Shown in pieces: positions 6,903-14,537 of a DNA stretch of 26,175 bases; positions within the stretch are counted from its first letter, which is position 1, and every line of letters begins with the position of its first letter. Origin of the DNA: Pseudomonadota bacterium (lineage in GTDB: Bacteria > Pseudomonadota > Alphaproteobacteria > Rhizobiales > Devosiaceae); contig JAEWCE010000140.1 in NCBI GenBank assembly GCA_023390785.1, positions 1-26,175 of the forward strand. The letters are read 5' to 3'. The notes below the pieces were generated by a model. It saw only the letters and a program-made list of their open reading frames with translations, did no database searches and was not told the origin of the DNA. The position numbers and the translations under genes were made by a program.

Positions 6903-7661
6903 TCACACCTCGAAGCTGTCGCCCAGGTAGACGCGGCGCGCTTCGGGGTCGGAGGTGATGACGTCGGGCTTGCCCTGGATCATGACGCGGCCGTCGTGGA
7001 TGAGGTAGGCGCGATCGACCAGCGACAGGGTTTCGCGCACCGAATGGTCGGTGATGAGCACGCCGATGCCGCGGCGGGTGAGCTGGCGGACCAGCGCCTT
7101 GACCTCGCTGACGGCGATCGGGTCGACGCCGGCGAAGGGCTCGTCGAGCAGCATGAACACCGGGTCGCCGGCGACGGCACGGGCGATCTCGGTACGCCGC
7201 CGCTCGCCGCCCGACAGCGCCAGCGCGCTGACGTTGGCCAGATGCGTGATGCCGAACTCGGCGAGCAGCGCCTCGAGCCGCGCGTGGCGCTCGCGGCGCG
7301 AGCGGATGTGCGATTCGAGCACGGCCAGAATGTTGTTCTTGACGCTGAGGCCACGGAAGATCGAGGGCTCCTGCGGCAGATAGCCGATGCCGAGCAGGCC
7401 GCGCTGGAACAGCGGCAGGCGGGTGATGGCGTGGCCGTCGAGGCGCACCTCGCCGCGATCGGGCTTGATGAGGCCCATGATGATGGTGAACACCGTGGTC
7501 TTGCCAGCGCCATTGGGACCGAGCAGGCCGACGGCTTCGCCGCGGCGCACCGCGATCGAGACGTCGTGCACCACGGTCTTCTTGCCGAAGCTCTTGGCGA
7601 GCCCGTGCGCGACGAGCCAGCCGCTCTGGTCGATCCGGCCCTCTTCGCGTTCGTCGCTCAT
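6903..7661 (-). CDS. lptB: LPS export ABC transporter ATPase LptB
   Basis: A 252-residue cytoplasmic ATPase that powers LptFG to extract lipopolysaccharide from the inner membrane. Walker A is GPNGAGKT (48-55), the Q-loop glutamine is Q97, the signature LSGGERRR begins at 149, Walker B is FMLLDEPF with catalytic E174, and the switch histidine is H206 in LITDH. The stretch LPQEPSIFRGLSVKNNI is typical of LptB. Its start overlaps the lptA stop by four bases (ATGA), so translation is coupled. An N-terminal extension of about 15 residues (MSDEREEGRIDQSG) is variable in the family. Confidence 0.96.
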   Translation of the reverse strand: MSDEREEGRIDQSGWLVAHGLAKSFGKKTVVHDVSIAVRRGEAVGLLGPNGAGKTTVFTIIMGLIKPDRGEVRLDGHAITRLPLFQRGLLGIGYLPQEPSIFRGLSVKNNILAVLESHIRSRRERHARLEALLAEFGITHLANVSALALSGGERRRTEIARAVAGDPVFMLLDEPFAGVDPIAVSEVKALVRQLTRRGIGVLITDHSVRETLSLVDRAYLIHDGRVMIQGKPDVITSDPEARRVYLGDSFEV

Positions 7662-8137
7662 TTGGGCGTGAACACGCCGGTGACACGGCCGCCGCTGCCC
7701 TTGGCGGCCGAGAAGGTGGAGGTGTTGGTCAGCATGTTGACCACCAGCTCGGGGCTGCCGACGGTGCCGCTGGCATTGACGACGATGACGTTGCCGGTGA
7801 GGCGGAGGAGCTGGGTCCTGGGATCGTACACCGCCTTCTGGCCGGTGGCGTCCTGGTCGGGCGTCTTGATGCGGACGCTGCCGGTGGCAACGAAGCTCTT
7901 GATGTCGCTGGGGCCGCCCTCGCCGTAGTCGACCACGACTTTGGCCGCCCAGACGGTGAGCTTGCTGCGTAGCACCACGACCTGGCCGGTGAAGGTGGCG
8001 GTGTGCTCGGCGTCGTTGATAACGAAAGTGTCGCCGGTGATCTTGATGGGATCGGCGCCACCCAGACCCGCCGTAGCGGCCAGGGCCGGCGGCGCAGCGG
8101 CGAGAAGCAGCAGGAGAGCGAGGACGCGGCGTATCAT
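7658..8137 (-). CDS. lptA: LptA/OstA periplasmic LPS-transport protein
   Basis: A 159-residue periplasmic protein that forms the bridge carrying lipopolysaccharide across the periplasm. Residues 1-20 form a signal peptide (VLALLLLLAAAPPALA). The OstA-like beta-jellyroll follows (PIKITGDTFVINDAEHTATFTGQVVVLRSKL, VRIKTPDQDATGQKAVYDP, LRLTGNVIVVNASGTV). It overlaps lptC by four bases at its start and lptB by four at its end, within the nrnC-lptC-lptA-lptB operon. Confidence 0.92.
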   Translation of the reverse strand: MIRRVLALLLLLAAAPPALAATAGLGGADPIKITGDTFVINDAEHTATFTGQVVVLRSKLTVWAAKVVVDYGEGGPSDIKSFVATGSVRIKTPDQDATGQKAVYDPRTQLLRLTGNVIVVNASGTVGSPELVVNMLTNTSTFSAAKGSGGRVTGVFTPK

Positions 8138-8826
8138 TGCGGCAGCACCTCGGGCTCGGCGAACAGCAGAAAAACGTTGTTCCAGTCCGGCGTGGCGTGC
8201 GGCAGATTGGGCACGGTCAGCGTGGCGCGCTCGAAGCTCCAGACGTCGGCCGGGCCATCGAAGTGCATGTTGGCGGCGACCAGATGCGTGCCATCGGAGA
8301 AGGTGAGATCGACCGGGCCGTCGGCGGTGGTCACCTGCGCCTTCATGTCGGAGCGCACCGCCTGCAGCGTGCCGAACAGCCCGTCGGCGCTGCGCACATG
8401 GGTGATGCCCGGCACGGTGACGACGTGGGTGGCGGTATCGATGGTGGCGCTGTCGGCGGTGGCATGCAGGGCGGCCTCGCCGGGGCGTTCGAAAAGCAGA
8501 TCGGGGCTGGTCATCTCGATGCTGTTGGGATTGTCGAGCGGCGTGCGCGCGGAGTCGGCCATTACCAGATAGCGCGAGCCGTCGTCTCCAGTCTCAGAAT
8601 ATTGGGGCGTTTCGACGACCAGTTGCCCGCGATCGATGCGAATGCCGGAGACGCCGTACTGGCGGGCGAGGCTGGTCAGCCACATCTGGCCCATCAGCAC
8701 GAGGAAGGCCGCCACACCGAGCGCCGGGACCGCGAGCCGCAGCACGCCGACCAGCCGGTTGCGCCAGAGCAGCCGGCCGAGAATGGCCGCACGCTGATCG
8801 AAGGTCTGGGTGCGCGCCACAAGCAT
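8134..8826 (-). CDS. lptC: LPS export protein LptC
   Basis: A 230-residue bitopic inner-membrane protein that hands lipopolysaccharide from LptBFG to LptA. A single N-terminal membrane helix lies at about residues 27-47 (VLRLAVPALGVAAFLVLMGQ), followed by a periplasmic beta-jellyroll domain. Sequence is poorly conserved in this family, so the call rests on fold pattern (SPDLLFERPGE, ATADSATIDTATHVV, DLTFSDGTHLVAANMHFD) and position just before lptA. Its ATG shares one base with the stop of nrnC (TGATG), which points to coupled translation. Confidence 0.9.
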   Translation of the reverse strand: MLVARTQTFDQRAAILGRLLWRNRLVGVLRLAVPALGVAAFLVLMGQMWLTSLARQYGVSGIRIDRGQLVVETPQYSETGDDGSRYLVMADSARTPLDNPNSIEMTSPDLLFERPGEAALHATADSATIDTATHVVTVPGITHVRSADGLFGTLQAVRSDMKAQVTTADGPVDLTFSDGTHLVAANMHFDGPADVWSFERATLTVPNLPHATPDWNNVFLLFAEPEVLPQ

Positions 8827-9440
8827 CAGGAGTGGGCGAAGATGTCCTCTTCGTCCCAGCCCAGCAGATCGAGCTCGATCCGCGTGGGCAGGAAACGGAA
8901 GCAGGTTTCGGCCAGCTCCAGCCGCCCCTCGCGCCGGAGCATGCGGTCGAGGTGGCGCTTGATGTCGTGCAGATAGAGGACGTCGGAGGCGGCATAATCG
9001 AGCTGCGCGTCGGAAATCTTGTCGGCGCCCCAGTCGGAGCTCTGCTGCTGCTTGTTCATGTCGATGTTGAGCAGCTCACGGGCAAGGTCCTTGAGGCCGT
9101 GGCGGTCGGTGTAGGTCCGGGCGAGCCGGCTGGCGATCTTGGTGCACCAGACGGGGCCGACAACGACGCCGAAGCGATGCTTGAGCACCGCCATGTCGAA
9201 GCGCGCATAGTGGAAGATCTTGGTGCGGGCCGGATCGGTGAGCAGCGACACCAAATTGGGGGCCTGCGTGAGGTCGGCCGGAATCTGCACCACGTCGGCG
9301 CTGCCATCGCCGGGGGAGAGCTGCACCACGCACAGCCGGTCACGGCGCGGGTCAAGTCCCATGGTCTCGGTGTCTATGGCCACTTCCTTGCCGTAGCGCG
9401 CCAAATCGGGAAGGTCGCCCCGGTGCAATCGTGTGGTCAT
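8826..9440 (-). CDS. nrnC: NrnC-type 3'-5' exoribonuclease (dinucleotide-specific nanoRNase)
   Basis: A 204-residue DEDDy-family nuclease. The catalytic set is visible: D23 and E25 in AIDTETMGL, D82 in HYARFDMAVL, and Y149 and D153 in LDYAASDVLYL. The protein consists of the exonuclease domain only, without the HRDC domains of RNase D. Length and residue spacing agree with Bartonella/Caulobacter NrnC (as I recall D25, E27, D84, Y151, D155, a constant offset of two). NrnC degrades diribonucleotides, including pGpG from cyclic-di-GMP breakdown, and replaces Orn in alphaproteobacteria. Automatic pipelines usually call it 'ribonuclease D'. Start ATG 9440 is preferred over a longer frame from 9845 that has no homology. 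It heads the lptCAB operon. Confidence 0.9.
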   Translation of the reverse strand: MTTRLHRGDLPDLARYGKEVAIDTETMGLDPRRDRLCVVQLSPGDGSADVVQIPADLTQAPNLVSLLTDPARTKIFHYARFDMAVLKHRFGVVVGPVWCTKIASRLARTYTDRHGLKDLARELLNIDMNKQQQSSDWGADKISDAQLDYAASDVLYLHDIKRHLDRMLRREGRLELAETCFRFLPTRIELDLLGWDEEDIFAHS

Positions 9441-9658
9441 CAACGCCCCCAAATCGAAGTATCGGCGTGGTTTGCCACAGCATCTTGGCATTGGAAAGGC
9501 CGCAGGACGCCGCGATCCGGCCCGGCGCCGGCCGATTTCCTGCCCGCTGCAGGCATGTCTCGTATGCCCCCCGCCGGGTTTACAGGGCGGGCACGGCGCA
9601 CCACGTTCCCGCGCAAATGCAGGGCGCCTGCCCTGCCCCAGACGAAAGGACGTGCCAG

Positions 9659-9817
9659 ATGCGCATGACCCAGACCGACCAGGTGCAACCCAATTGCGAG
9701 CCGCACGCCGATTCCGGGCGCCCGGCGCGCGACCTCCCCGACAGCGGACGCGACAAGCGGAAACGCGACAGCATCCACCCCTGCCTGCGCGCGCTGCCGG
9801 ATTATCCGGCGCGATAG
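9659..9817 (+). CDS. Possible small hydrophilic protein, unknown
   Basis: A 52-codon frame in the 415-bp gap between nrnC and the tRNA gene. ATG 9659 has GAAAGGA about ten bases upstream. The product is highly charged (DLPDSGRDKRKRDS) with two cysteines and no membrane segment or signal peptide. I recognise no family. It could be a real short gene or chance; the rest of the gap (9441-9640 and 9818-9855) shows nothing else I can support. Confidence 0.3.
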   Translation: MRMTQTDQVQPNCEPHADSGRPARDLPDSGRDKRKRDSIHPCLRALPDYPAR

Positions 9818-9855
9818 GCCCGGCAGTCATGCCGGCGATGGCCATGTGAGGAGAG

Positions 9856-9940
9856 TGGTGCCCCGGAGAAGACTCGAACTTCCACGACTTGCGTCACACG
9901 GACCTGAACCGTGCGCGTCTACCAATTCCGCCACCGGGGC
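9856..9940 (-). tRNA. tRNA-Leu (anticodon CAG)
   Basis: On the minus strand the gene starts GCCCCGG and ends CCGGGGC, forming a 7-bp acceptor stem, then discriminator A and an encoded CCA (9858-9856). The D arm (TGGCGGAATTGGTAGACGC) and the long class-II variable arm are typical of leucine tRNA. The anticodon loop TTCAGGT gives CAG, which reads CUG, the main leucine codon of GC-rich genomes. The T arm carries GTTCGAGTC. Length is 85 with CCA. Confidence 0.96.
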
Positions 9941-10106
9941 AACCGATGGGCGCCGTTCACCTAGGGGAGCGCCCTTGCTCTGTCAATCGGCAAACGCGCG
10001 GTGCCGGCGGGTTTTGGCGGAGGCGACCGCGCGCCGAGCCGTCTCGACAGTGCGCGCGGCTTCGCGATAGAAGCGGACACCTGTTTTTACGCGACGGAGC
10101 CGCCTG

Positions 10107-11066
10107 ATGGATCACCCCGAACTGGTCACGATTTTCGGCGGCTCGGGCTTCGTTGGCACGCAGGTGGTGCAGCTGCTGGCGCGCGCCGGATACCGCATCC
10201 GCGTCGCGGTGCGCCGGCCCGACCTCGCGGGGCACGTGAAGCCGCTCGGCAGCGTCGGGCAGGTGGTGCCGATCCAGGCCAATGTGCGCAACAAGGAGTC
10301 CGTGGCGGCGGCGGTGCGCGGCGCCGGGATCGTCATCAATCTCGCTGCGATCGGCATCGAAAAGGGCAAGCAGCGCTTCCGCGCCGTCAACGTGGCCGGG
10401 GCGCGCAACGTGGCCGAGGCAGCGGCGGCATCGGGCGTGCGGACGCTGGTGCAGATGTCGGCGCTGGGCGCCGATGCCAATTCGCCCAGCCTGTTCGCGC
10501 GCTCGCGCGCCATGGGCGAGGCCGAGGTGCGAGCGCACCTTGCCGATGCCATCATCTTCCGTCCGTCGGTGATCTTCGGGGTGGGCGACGACTTCTTCAA
10601 TACGCTGGGGCAGATCGCCCGCATGCTGCCGGTGATGCCGCTGTTCGGCGGCAAGACGAAGTTCCAGCCGGTCTATGTCGGCGACGTGGCCGAGGCGGTG
10701 GCGGCGGCAGCGCGCGGCGAAGCCAAGGCGGGAACCACCTATGAGCTGGGCGGCCCCGAGATCGTCAGCAATCGCGAGCTGACCGAGCGGGTGCTGCGCT
10801 ACACCAACCGCAACAACCCGATCCTGCCGCTGCCGGCGGGCGTGGGCACGCTGCTGGCGATCCCGATGGGGCTGATGCCCAAGCCGCTGCTGACCGGCGA
10901 CCGCGTGCGGCTGCTGGGACTCGACAATGTGGTGTCGGACGCGGCGATGGCCGAGGGACGGACGCTCGCAAGCCTGGGCATCGTGCCGCGACCGCTCGAT
11001 GCCGTGCTGCCGAGCTATCTGTGGCGGTTTTCGCCCAACGGCCAGTTCGACCGGCAGACGGCGTGA
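10107..11066 (+). CDS. Complex I NDUFA9-family NAD(P)-binding protein
   Basis: A 319-residue atypical short-chain dehydrogenase. The Rossmann motif GGSGFVG lies at residues 11-17. NLAAIG and FRAVNVAGARNVAEAA follow, then QMSALGAD and IFRPSVIFGVGDDFFN. These features match the NDUFA9/39-kDa subunit family, which in alphaproteobacteria is associated with complex I or with quinone biosynthesis and binds NADPH without a clear catalytic role. The usual catalytic Tyr-x3-Lys is not evident; SRAMGEAEV stands at that place. The start is ATG 10107 with GGAG upstream. It is monocistronic and convergent with the LuxR-type gene. Confidence 0.88.
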   Translation: MDHPELVTIFGGSGFVGTQVVQLLARAGYRIRVAVRRPDLAGHVKPLGSVGQVVPIQANVRNKESVAAAVRGAGIVINLAAIGIEKGKQRFRAVNVAGARNVAEAAAASGVRTLVQMSALGADANSPSLFARSRAMGEAEVRAHLADAIIFRPSVIFGVGDDFFNTLGQIARMLPVMPLFGGKTKFQPVYVGDVAEAVAAAARGEAKAGTTYELGGPEIVSNRELTERVLRYTNRNNPILPLPAGVGTLLAIPMGLMPKPLLTGDRVRLLGLDNVVSDAAMAEGRTLASLGIVPRPLDAVLPSYLWRFSPNGQFDRQTA

Positions 11067-11106
11067 ACCCGCCTTTCCGCTCTGTCGATAGAACGGGTTG
11101 GAAGGA

Positions 11107-12240
11107 TTAGAGGCAGGTCAGCGACAGGCGGGTGAGCAGCGACACCAGCTCGGACTGACGGCGGGTGCCGGTCTTGCGCATGACGCCGACGAGCTGGTTG
11201 CGGAGCGTCTGCTTGGACACTTCGCGTTCCTGGGCGAAATCGGCCAGCGTTGCGCCGTTGAGCAGCGCCTCGGCCAGCGTGGCTTCGGATTCGGTGAGGC
11301 CGAAGGCTCGCCACAACAGGTCCATCGGCAGCGCGGCGACTTCGAGACTGCCGTGCACGATGAGCATCACCAGCGGGCCCGGATCGAGGATCGCGTCGTG
11401 CAACTGGTAATTCTGGCTGCCGCGCGAGGCGACGCGGGCGATGGCGAGATAGCGGTTGTCGGTTCCGGGGCGGCCGAGCTGGATCACCGAGGTGGTCGAG
11501 CGCTTGGCGACGGCGGTCTTCTGGATGAGCTCGCGCATCTGCCGATCGACGTTGTCGTCGGCCGCGCGCAGATCCCCGTCGAAGCCGTTGAAGGGACCTT
11601 CGCCGAGCCGGCGCATGGCCTCGGCATGCTGGTTGGCGTAGTGGATGCGCATGTCGGTATCGATGAAGAACACTGCGAAGGGCAGGTCTTCGACCACGCT
11701 GTCGAGGTAACCGAAGCCGGAGGAGAACCGTGTTCTCTTGACGATCTCGAAGGCGCGACCAAGGTGGTAGGCGGCCTCGCTGAGCGCTGCTGTCGCCCGC
11801 TCGCGGACTGCGGGGTTGGAGGGCGAGTAGCGAATCTCGATCGCCATCTGTCGGGCGCCTTCGCGCAGCACGACGGCTCCGGTCGCCGCGAAGTAGTCAC
11901 CCTGCTTGGCGAGCCAGTCACGCACATAGGGCGTCTTGCGCGCCTCTTCGCGCGGCAACAGCTGATCGTCCTGGTAGACCTGGAACGGCGCAAGGTCGGC
12001 GATGCCATCGAGGTAGGGGTTCTGTTCGGCGAAGGTCGACAGATAGGGACCGACCGCATCCGGGGTCAGCCCGCGATGCGCGAACAGCAGGCTCGAGCGC
12101 TTCCCCAGGTCATGGCCGGTGACGAGAACCAGGCATTCGGGGAACGCGGCCTGAAGGATGTCTAGAATACTGTCCCAGTTCGAGCGGCCGAGGGCCATCT
12201 CGTAAATGGAGCTAGTGAGGCTATTTTGCGAGTAACCCAT
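11107..12240 (-). CDS. LuxR-type (GerE helix-turn-helix) transcriptional regulator with N-terminal sensor region
   Basis: A 377-residue regulator. The C-terminal part (about 310-377: FGLTESEATLAEALLNGATLADFA, then EVSKQTLRNQL and MRKTGTRRQSELVSLL) is a LuxR/GerE winged helix-turn-helix. The middle (about 175-215: LDSVVEDLPFAVFFIDTDM, HYANQHAEAMRR) looks like a PAS domain. The N-terminal part is unassigned. No receiver domain is visible, so the signal is probably a ligand or redox cue, not a phosphoryl group. ATG 12240 is chosen over 12255 because GGGGAG precedes it. It is divergent from the two curlin-like genes across 480 bp, so it is the natural candidate for their regulator. CsgD of enteric curli is also LuxR-type, but with a different N-terminus. 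Confidence 0.85.
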   Translation of the reverse strand: MGYSQNSLTSSIYEMALGRSNWDSILDILQAAFPECLVLVTGHDLGKRSSLLFAHRGLTPDAVGPYLSTFAEQNPYLDGIADLAPFQVYQDDQLLPREEARKTPYVRDWLAKQGDYFAATGAVVLREGARQMAIEIRYSPSNPAVRERATAALSEAAYHLGRAFEIVKRTRFSSGFGYLDSVVEDLPFAVFFIDTDMRIHYANQHAEAMRRLGEGPFNGFDGDLRAADDNVDRQMRELIQKTAVAKRSTTSVIQLGRPGTDNRYLAIARVASRGSQNYQLHDAILDPGPLVMLIVHGSLEVAALPMDLLWRAFGLTESEATLAEALLNGATLADFAQEREVSKQTLRNQLVGVMRKTGTRRQSELVSLLTRLSLTCL

Positions 12241-12724
12241 TGCACTCCCCGCCATAGCGGATCTGGACCGGTTAGTCCCTGATCCCTCGCGCCGGACCGA
12301 GGGGGGTGCGACTGTGCTTATGTCGCGCTGTATTGGGTACGCATTCGCACTGCCCTTAGCAATTCATATACCAACATATAGTTACCGCGCGCGGCCGAAC
12401 CGCCGGCCGGGCAGGCGTGATTCATAGTCCCGGGTGCCGCGTTAATCATGATTCGGGGCCGATCCGACCGGCCTTTGGTACATTTGTACTCCCTGTTGCC
12501 TCTGTCGTAATGCGAGACAGCATCAATATCATGTTGTTTCGCGAGTACGAGTAGAGAATGGTTACTGATTTGTTGTGTTAATATAATGGTTGGCGCTTGA
12601 AAAGTCAGACGCAGGTTTTCAGCCGCTATATTTGCTTTTTTCTTCGGGTTTTCTTTGTGGTGTTCTGCCCTCACGAGAACCGGCTCACCCGGTTGGCTCG
12701 GTCACCTCTTGAGGGAGTCATAGT
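12241..12724. promoter_or_regulatory. Divergent regulatory region between the LuxR-type gene and the curlin-like genes
   Basis: About 480 bp without a convincing gene, and clearly more AT-rich than its surroundings from about 12490 to 12660. A perfect -10 box TATAAT lies at 12582-12587 on the plus strand, with only a weak -35 (TGGTTA, 12559-12564). If used, it gives a 5' leader of about 130 nt for the first curlin-like gene. That leader holds a pyrimidine-rich run (12631-12656), a 6-bp hairpin AACCGG-CTCAC-CCGGTT (12678-12694) and the Shine-Dalgarno GAGGGAG at 12711-12717. Operator sites are not obvious by eye. Confidence 0.5.
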
Positions 12725-13606
12725 ATGCGTAATGTTATTCTTCTCGCCGGCGCCACGGTCGCTCTGACCGCCGCGATGGCGGTGCCGGCGCTCGCCAACG
12801 GCTACTGCCACAGCGGCGACCCGATCGTCCAGAATGCCAACAACAGCCTCAGCTCCGGCACCCACAACGCCGAGCAGGATATCTACCAGGGCGTGGATGG
12901 TGCTGTTGGTCAGGTTGCTCACTATGAGTCGTGGGACTTCCTGCACTGGTTTCCGACCAAGAGCACCATTCAGAAGCAGGATGCGTCCAACACCAAGTCG
13001 TCGAGCGGTGGTGGTCACCAGACGATCATCCAGGGCCAGGTTGGGTATCTGTGGAGCGAATGTGGTCCGGCCCAGAATCAGAAGGCCGAAAACTTCTCCA
13101 AGAACGGCAACGGCAACAGCCAGAAGGCCAAGCAGTTCCAGTTCGGCATTATTGTCCATGGCGAGGCCAAAGGCACCGCCCAGGACCAGTCCGCCAAGAA
13201 CAGCACCGACAATGGTAGCTCTGGCAACACCCAGAAGACCAAGCAGAAGCAGTTCCTGTTCTCGTTGTTCGGCACTGAAGGCACCGTCCAGAGCCAGAGC
13301 GCTCAGAACAAGGTCAATTCTGGCAACGACAACTACCAGTCCACCAGCCAGTCGCAGAGCCTGTTCGTCGGATACGCCGACGGTGGCAACCATGGCGCCA
13401 CCCAGGAGCAGACTGCGACCAACAATGTGTCCGGCGGCAGCGGGAACGAACAGTCGATCAAGCAGTCGGAATCGCTGGCCGCGAAGTCGCCCGACGGCAC
13501 CGTGCAGTCGCAGACTGCCACCAACGATGTGTCCGGTGGCAACGACAACGAGCAGTCGATCACGCAGGTTCAGCACACCGTTCTGCTGAGCGGCAACTCG
13601 TACTAA
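12725..13606 (+). CDS. Secreted Gln/Asn-ladder repeat protein, curlin-like
   Basis: A 293-residue exported protein. Residues 1-24 are a signal peptide ending in ALA before N25. From residue 80 to the end there are six imperfect repeats of 34-38 residues (about 80-114, 115-150, 151-186, 187-224, 225-258, 259-293). Each has the core [TA]xQxQxAxN, a Gly/Asn/Ser turn, then NxQxxxQxQ and a variable hydrophobic or Gly-rich tail. Regular Q and N spacing is the hallmark of curlin-type amyloid beta-solenoids, but the unit is longer than the 22-23 residues of CsgA. Cysteines are at 28 and 113. ATG 12725 follows GAGGGAG. I infer an extracellular fibre or matrix subunit; no named family is claimed. Confidence 0.75.
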   Translation: MRNVILLAGATVALTAAMAVPALANGYCHSGDPIVQNANNSLSSGTHNAEQDIYQGVDGAVGQVAHYESWDFLHWFPTKSTIQKQDASNTKSSSGGGHQTIIQGQVGYLWSECGPAQNQKAENFSKNGNGNSQKAKQFQFGIIVHGEAKGTAQDQSAKNSTDNGSSGNTQKTKQKQFLFSLFGTEGTVQSQSAQNKVNSGNDNYQSTSQSQSLFVGYADGGNHGATQEQTATNNVSGGSGNEQSIKQSESLAAKSPDGTVQSQTATNDVSGGNDNEQSITQVQHTVLLSGNSY

Positions 13607-13634
13607 GCCAAACAGGGATTTGAGGAAATTGTAC

Positions 13635-14117
13635 ATGCGTATCCTCGTCGTGAGTGCGGCCATCGCCGCACTCACAGTCCCGCCGGTTCAGGCGGCAGGA
13701 CCGTCGCTGTGGCAGCTCTTCAGCGGCTGCAGCTTCAGCCCGGTGACCCAGTGCGCGAAGAACATCACGCACGGCAACGGCAACAAGGCCACGATCGCCC
13801 AGGACCAGTGGCTGCCCGGCTTCCAGTTCGGGTTCCAGACCCAGGACGGCAACGGCAACAGCGCCTACACCGGCCAGAAGGGCACCGACCAGTTCGCCCT
13901 GACGGTGCAGAAGGGCGACGGCAATCGGTCGTATACCGGCCAGAACGGCAGCTATGACTTTGCCGTTACGGCGCAGCTTGGCGATGGCAATACCGCCGGC
14001 ACGCACCAGGAAGGTACGAACCTGGCTGCCGCCACCATCCAGACCGGCAGCAACGGCTGGTCAACGATCGGGATGTCCGGGAATGGCGGCATCGCCGTCG
14101 TCACCCAGTCCAACTAA
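13635..14117 (+). CDS. Curlin-repeat protein (CsgA/CsgB-like amyloid subunit)
   Basis: A 160-residue exported protein. The signal peptide is residues 1-20 (ending VQA). From about residue 64, four to five repeats of 22-23 residues follow the curlin pattern: Q-x-G-D-G-N-x(3)-T-x-Q-x-G-x(4)-A-x(3)-Q (TQDGNGNSAYTGQ, VQKGDGNRSYTGQ, AQLGDGNTAGTHQ, IQTGSNGWSTIG). This is the motif that stacks into the amyloid cross-beta of curli. Two cysteines (C32, C40) lie in the non-repeat N-terminal part. ATG 13635 is chosen because GAGGAAA precedes it. It lies 28 bp behind the longer repeat protein, so they are very likely one operon, closed by a strong terminator. Confidence 0.8.
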   Translation: MRILVVSAAIAALTVPPVQAAGPSLWQLFSGCSFSPVTQCAKNITHGNGNKATIAQDQWLPGFQFGFQTQDGNGNSAYTGQKGTDQFALTVQKGDGNRSYTGQNGSYDFAVTAQLGDGNTAGTHQEGTNLAAATIQTGSNGWSTIGMSGNGGIAVVTQSN

Positions 14118-14157
14118 GAGTGTTGGCGGCATCGCAGCCGCCAGCCAGATCGCTGAA

Positions 14158-14188
14158 AGGCCCGCCCGATTGGCGGGCCTCTTTTTTT
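14158..14188 (+). terminator. Rho-independent terminator of the curlin-like operon
   Basis: A perfect 9-bp stem AGGCCCGCC / GGCGGGCCT with loop CGATT (14158-14180) is followed by C and seven T (14182-14188). A second hairpin, GGCGGC-ATCGCA-GCCGCC (14125-14142), lies between it and the stop codon. Confidence 0.9.
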
Positions 14189-14485
14189 GACCTGCTCGAG
14201 GAACGTGGGGCGAGGCTCGCGCGCAAATCCGGCGCGCCGGGCCTCAAGAGAAACAACGAAGGACCACCTTAGGCGCGGCGGCTTCGGGCCGAGCGATGGG
14301 CCATCATCCATCGAGGCCCAGCGCAGCTGTCGACCGGGCCCGCGCCAATGCTTTTGGACTCCCGTCGAGCAGCGGGCCGAGCTGGAGACGCCGACTACAG
14401 ACGGGAGCAGTGCCCTGGCCGCGTCTTGGGCAGGACTATCCGCGACCCGGCGGACTATGCGCAGACGGGCGGCGGGTGTGCCCCC
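14189..14485. other. Gene-free stretch
   Basis: About 300 bp between two facing terminators. Open frames cross it on both strands, but none has a ribosome-binding site or recognisable protein pattern. I see no tRNA, repeat or insertion-sequence end here. It may be decayed sequence. Confidence 0.5.
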
Positions 14486-14516
14486 AAAAACAAACGGGGC
14501 CGCGCGGGCCCCGTTT
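14486..14516 (-). terminator. Rho-independent terminator of the beta-barrel gene
   Basis: On the minus strand a 10-bp stem (AAACGGGGCC with GGCCCCGTTT, loop of 5) is followed by G and a run of five T (14490-14486). It lies 22 bp past the stop codon of the gene starting at 15797. Confidence 0.88.
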
Positions 14517-14537
14517 CAGGAAATCGTAAGCCGGACG

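Noticed and set aside
9856..9940. tRNA-Leu as an integration site for a mobile element
   Set aside because: No integrase, no duplicated tRNA 3' end and no change in gene character were seen on either side.
11065..11100. AACCCG...CGGGTT inverted repeat between convergent genes as a terminator
   Set aside because: The stem is 6 bp with a 24-base loop and no T-run on either strand.
12318..12674. 118-codon open frame on the minus strand in the LuxR-curlin gap
   Set aside because: It begins with GTG without a ribosome-binding site, has no recognisable pattern and covers the AT-rich regulatory region and the curlin leader.
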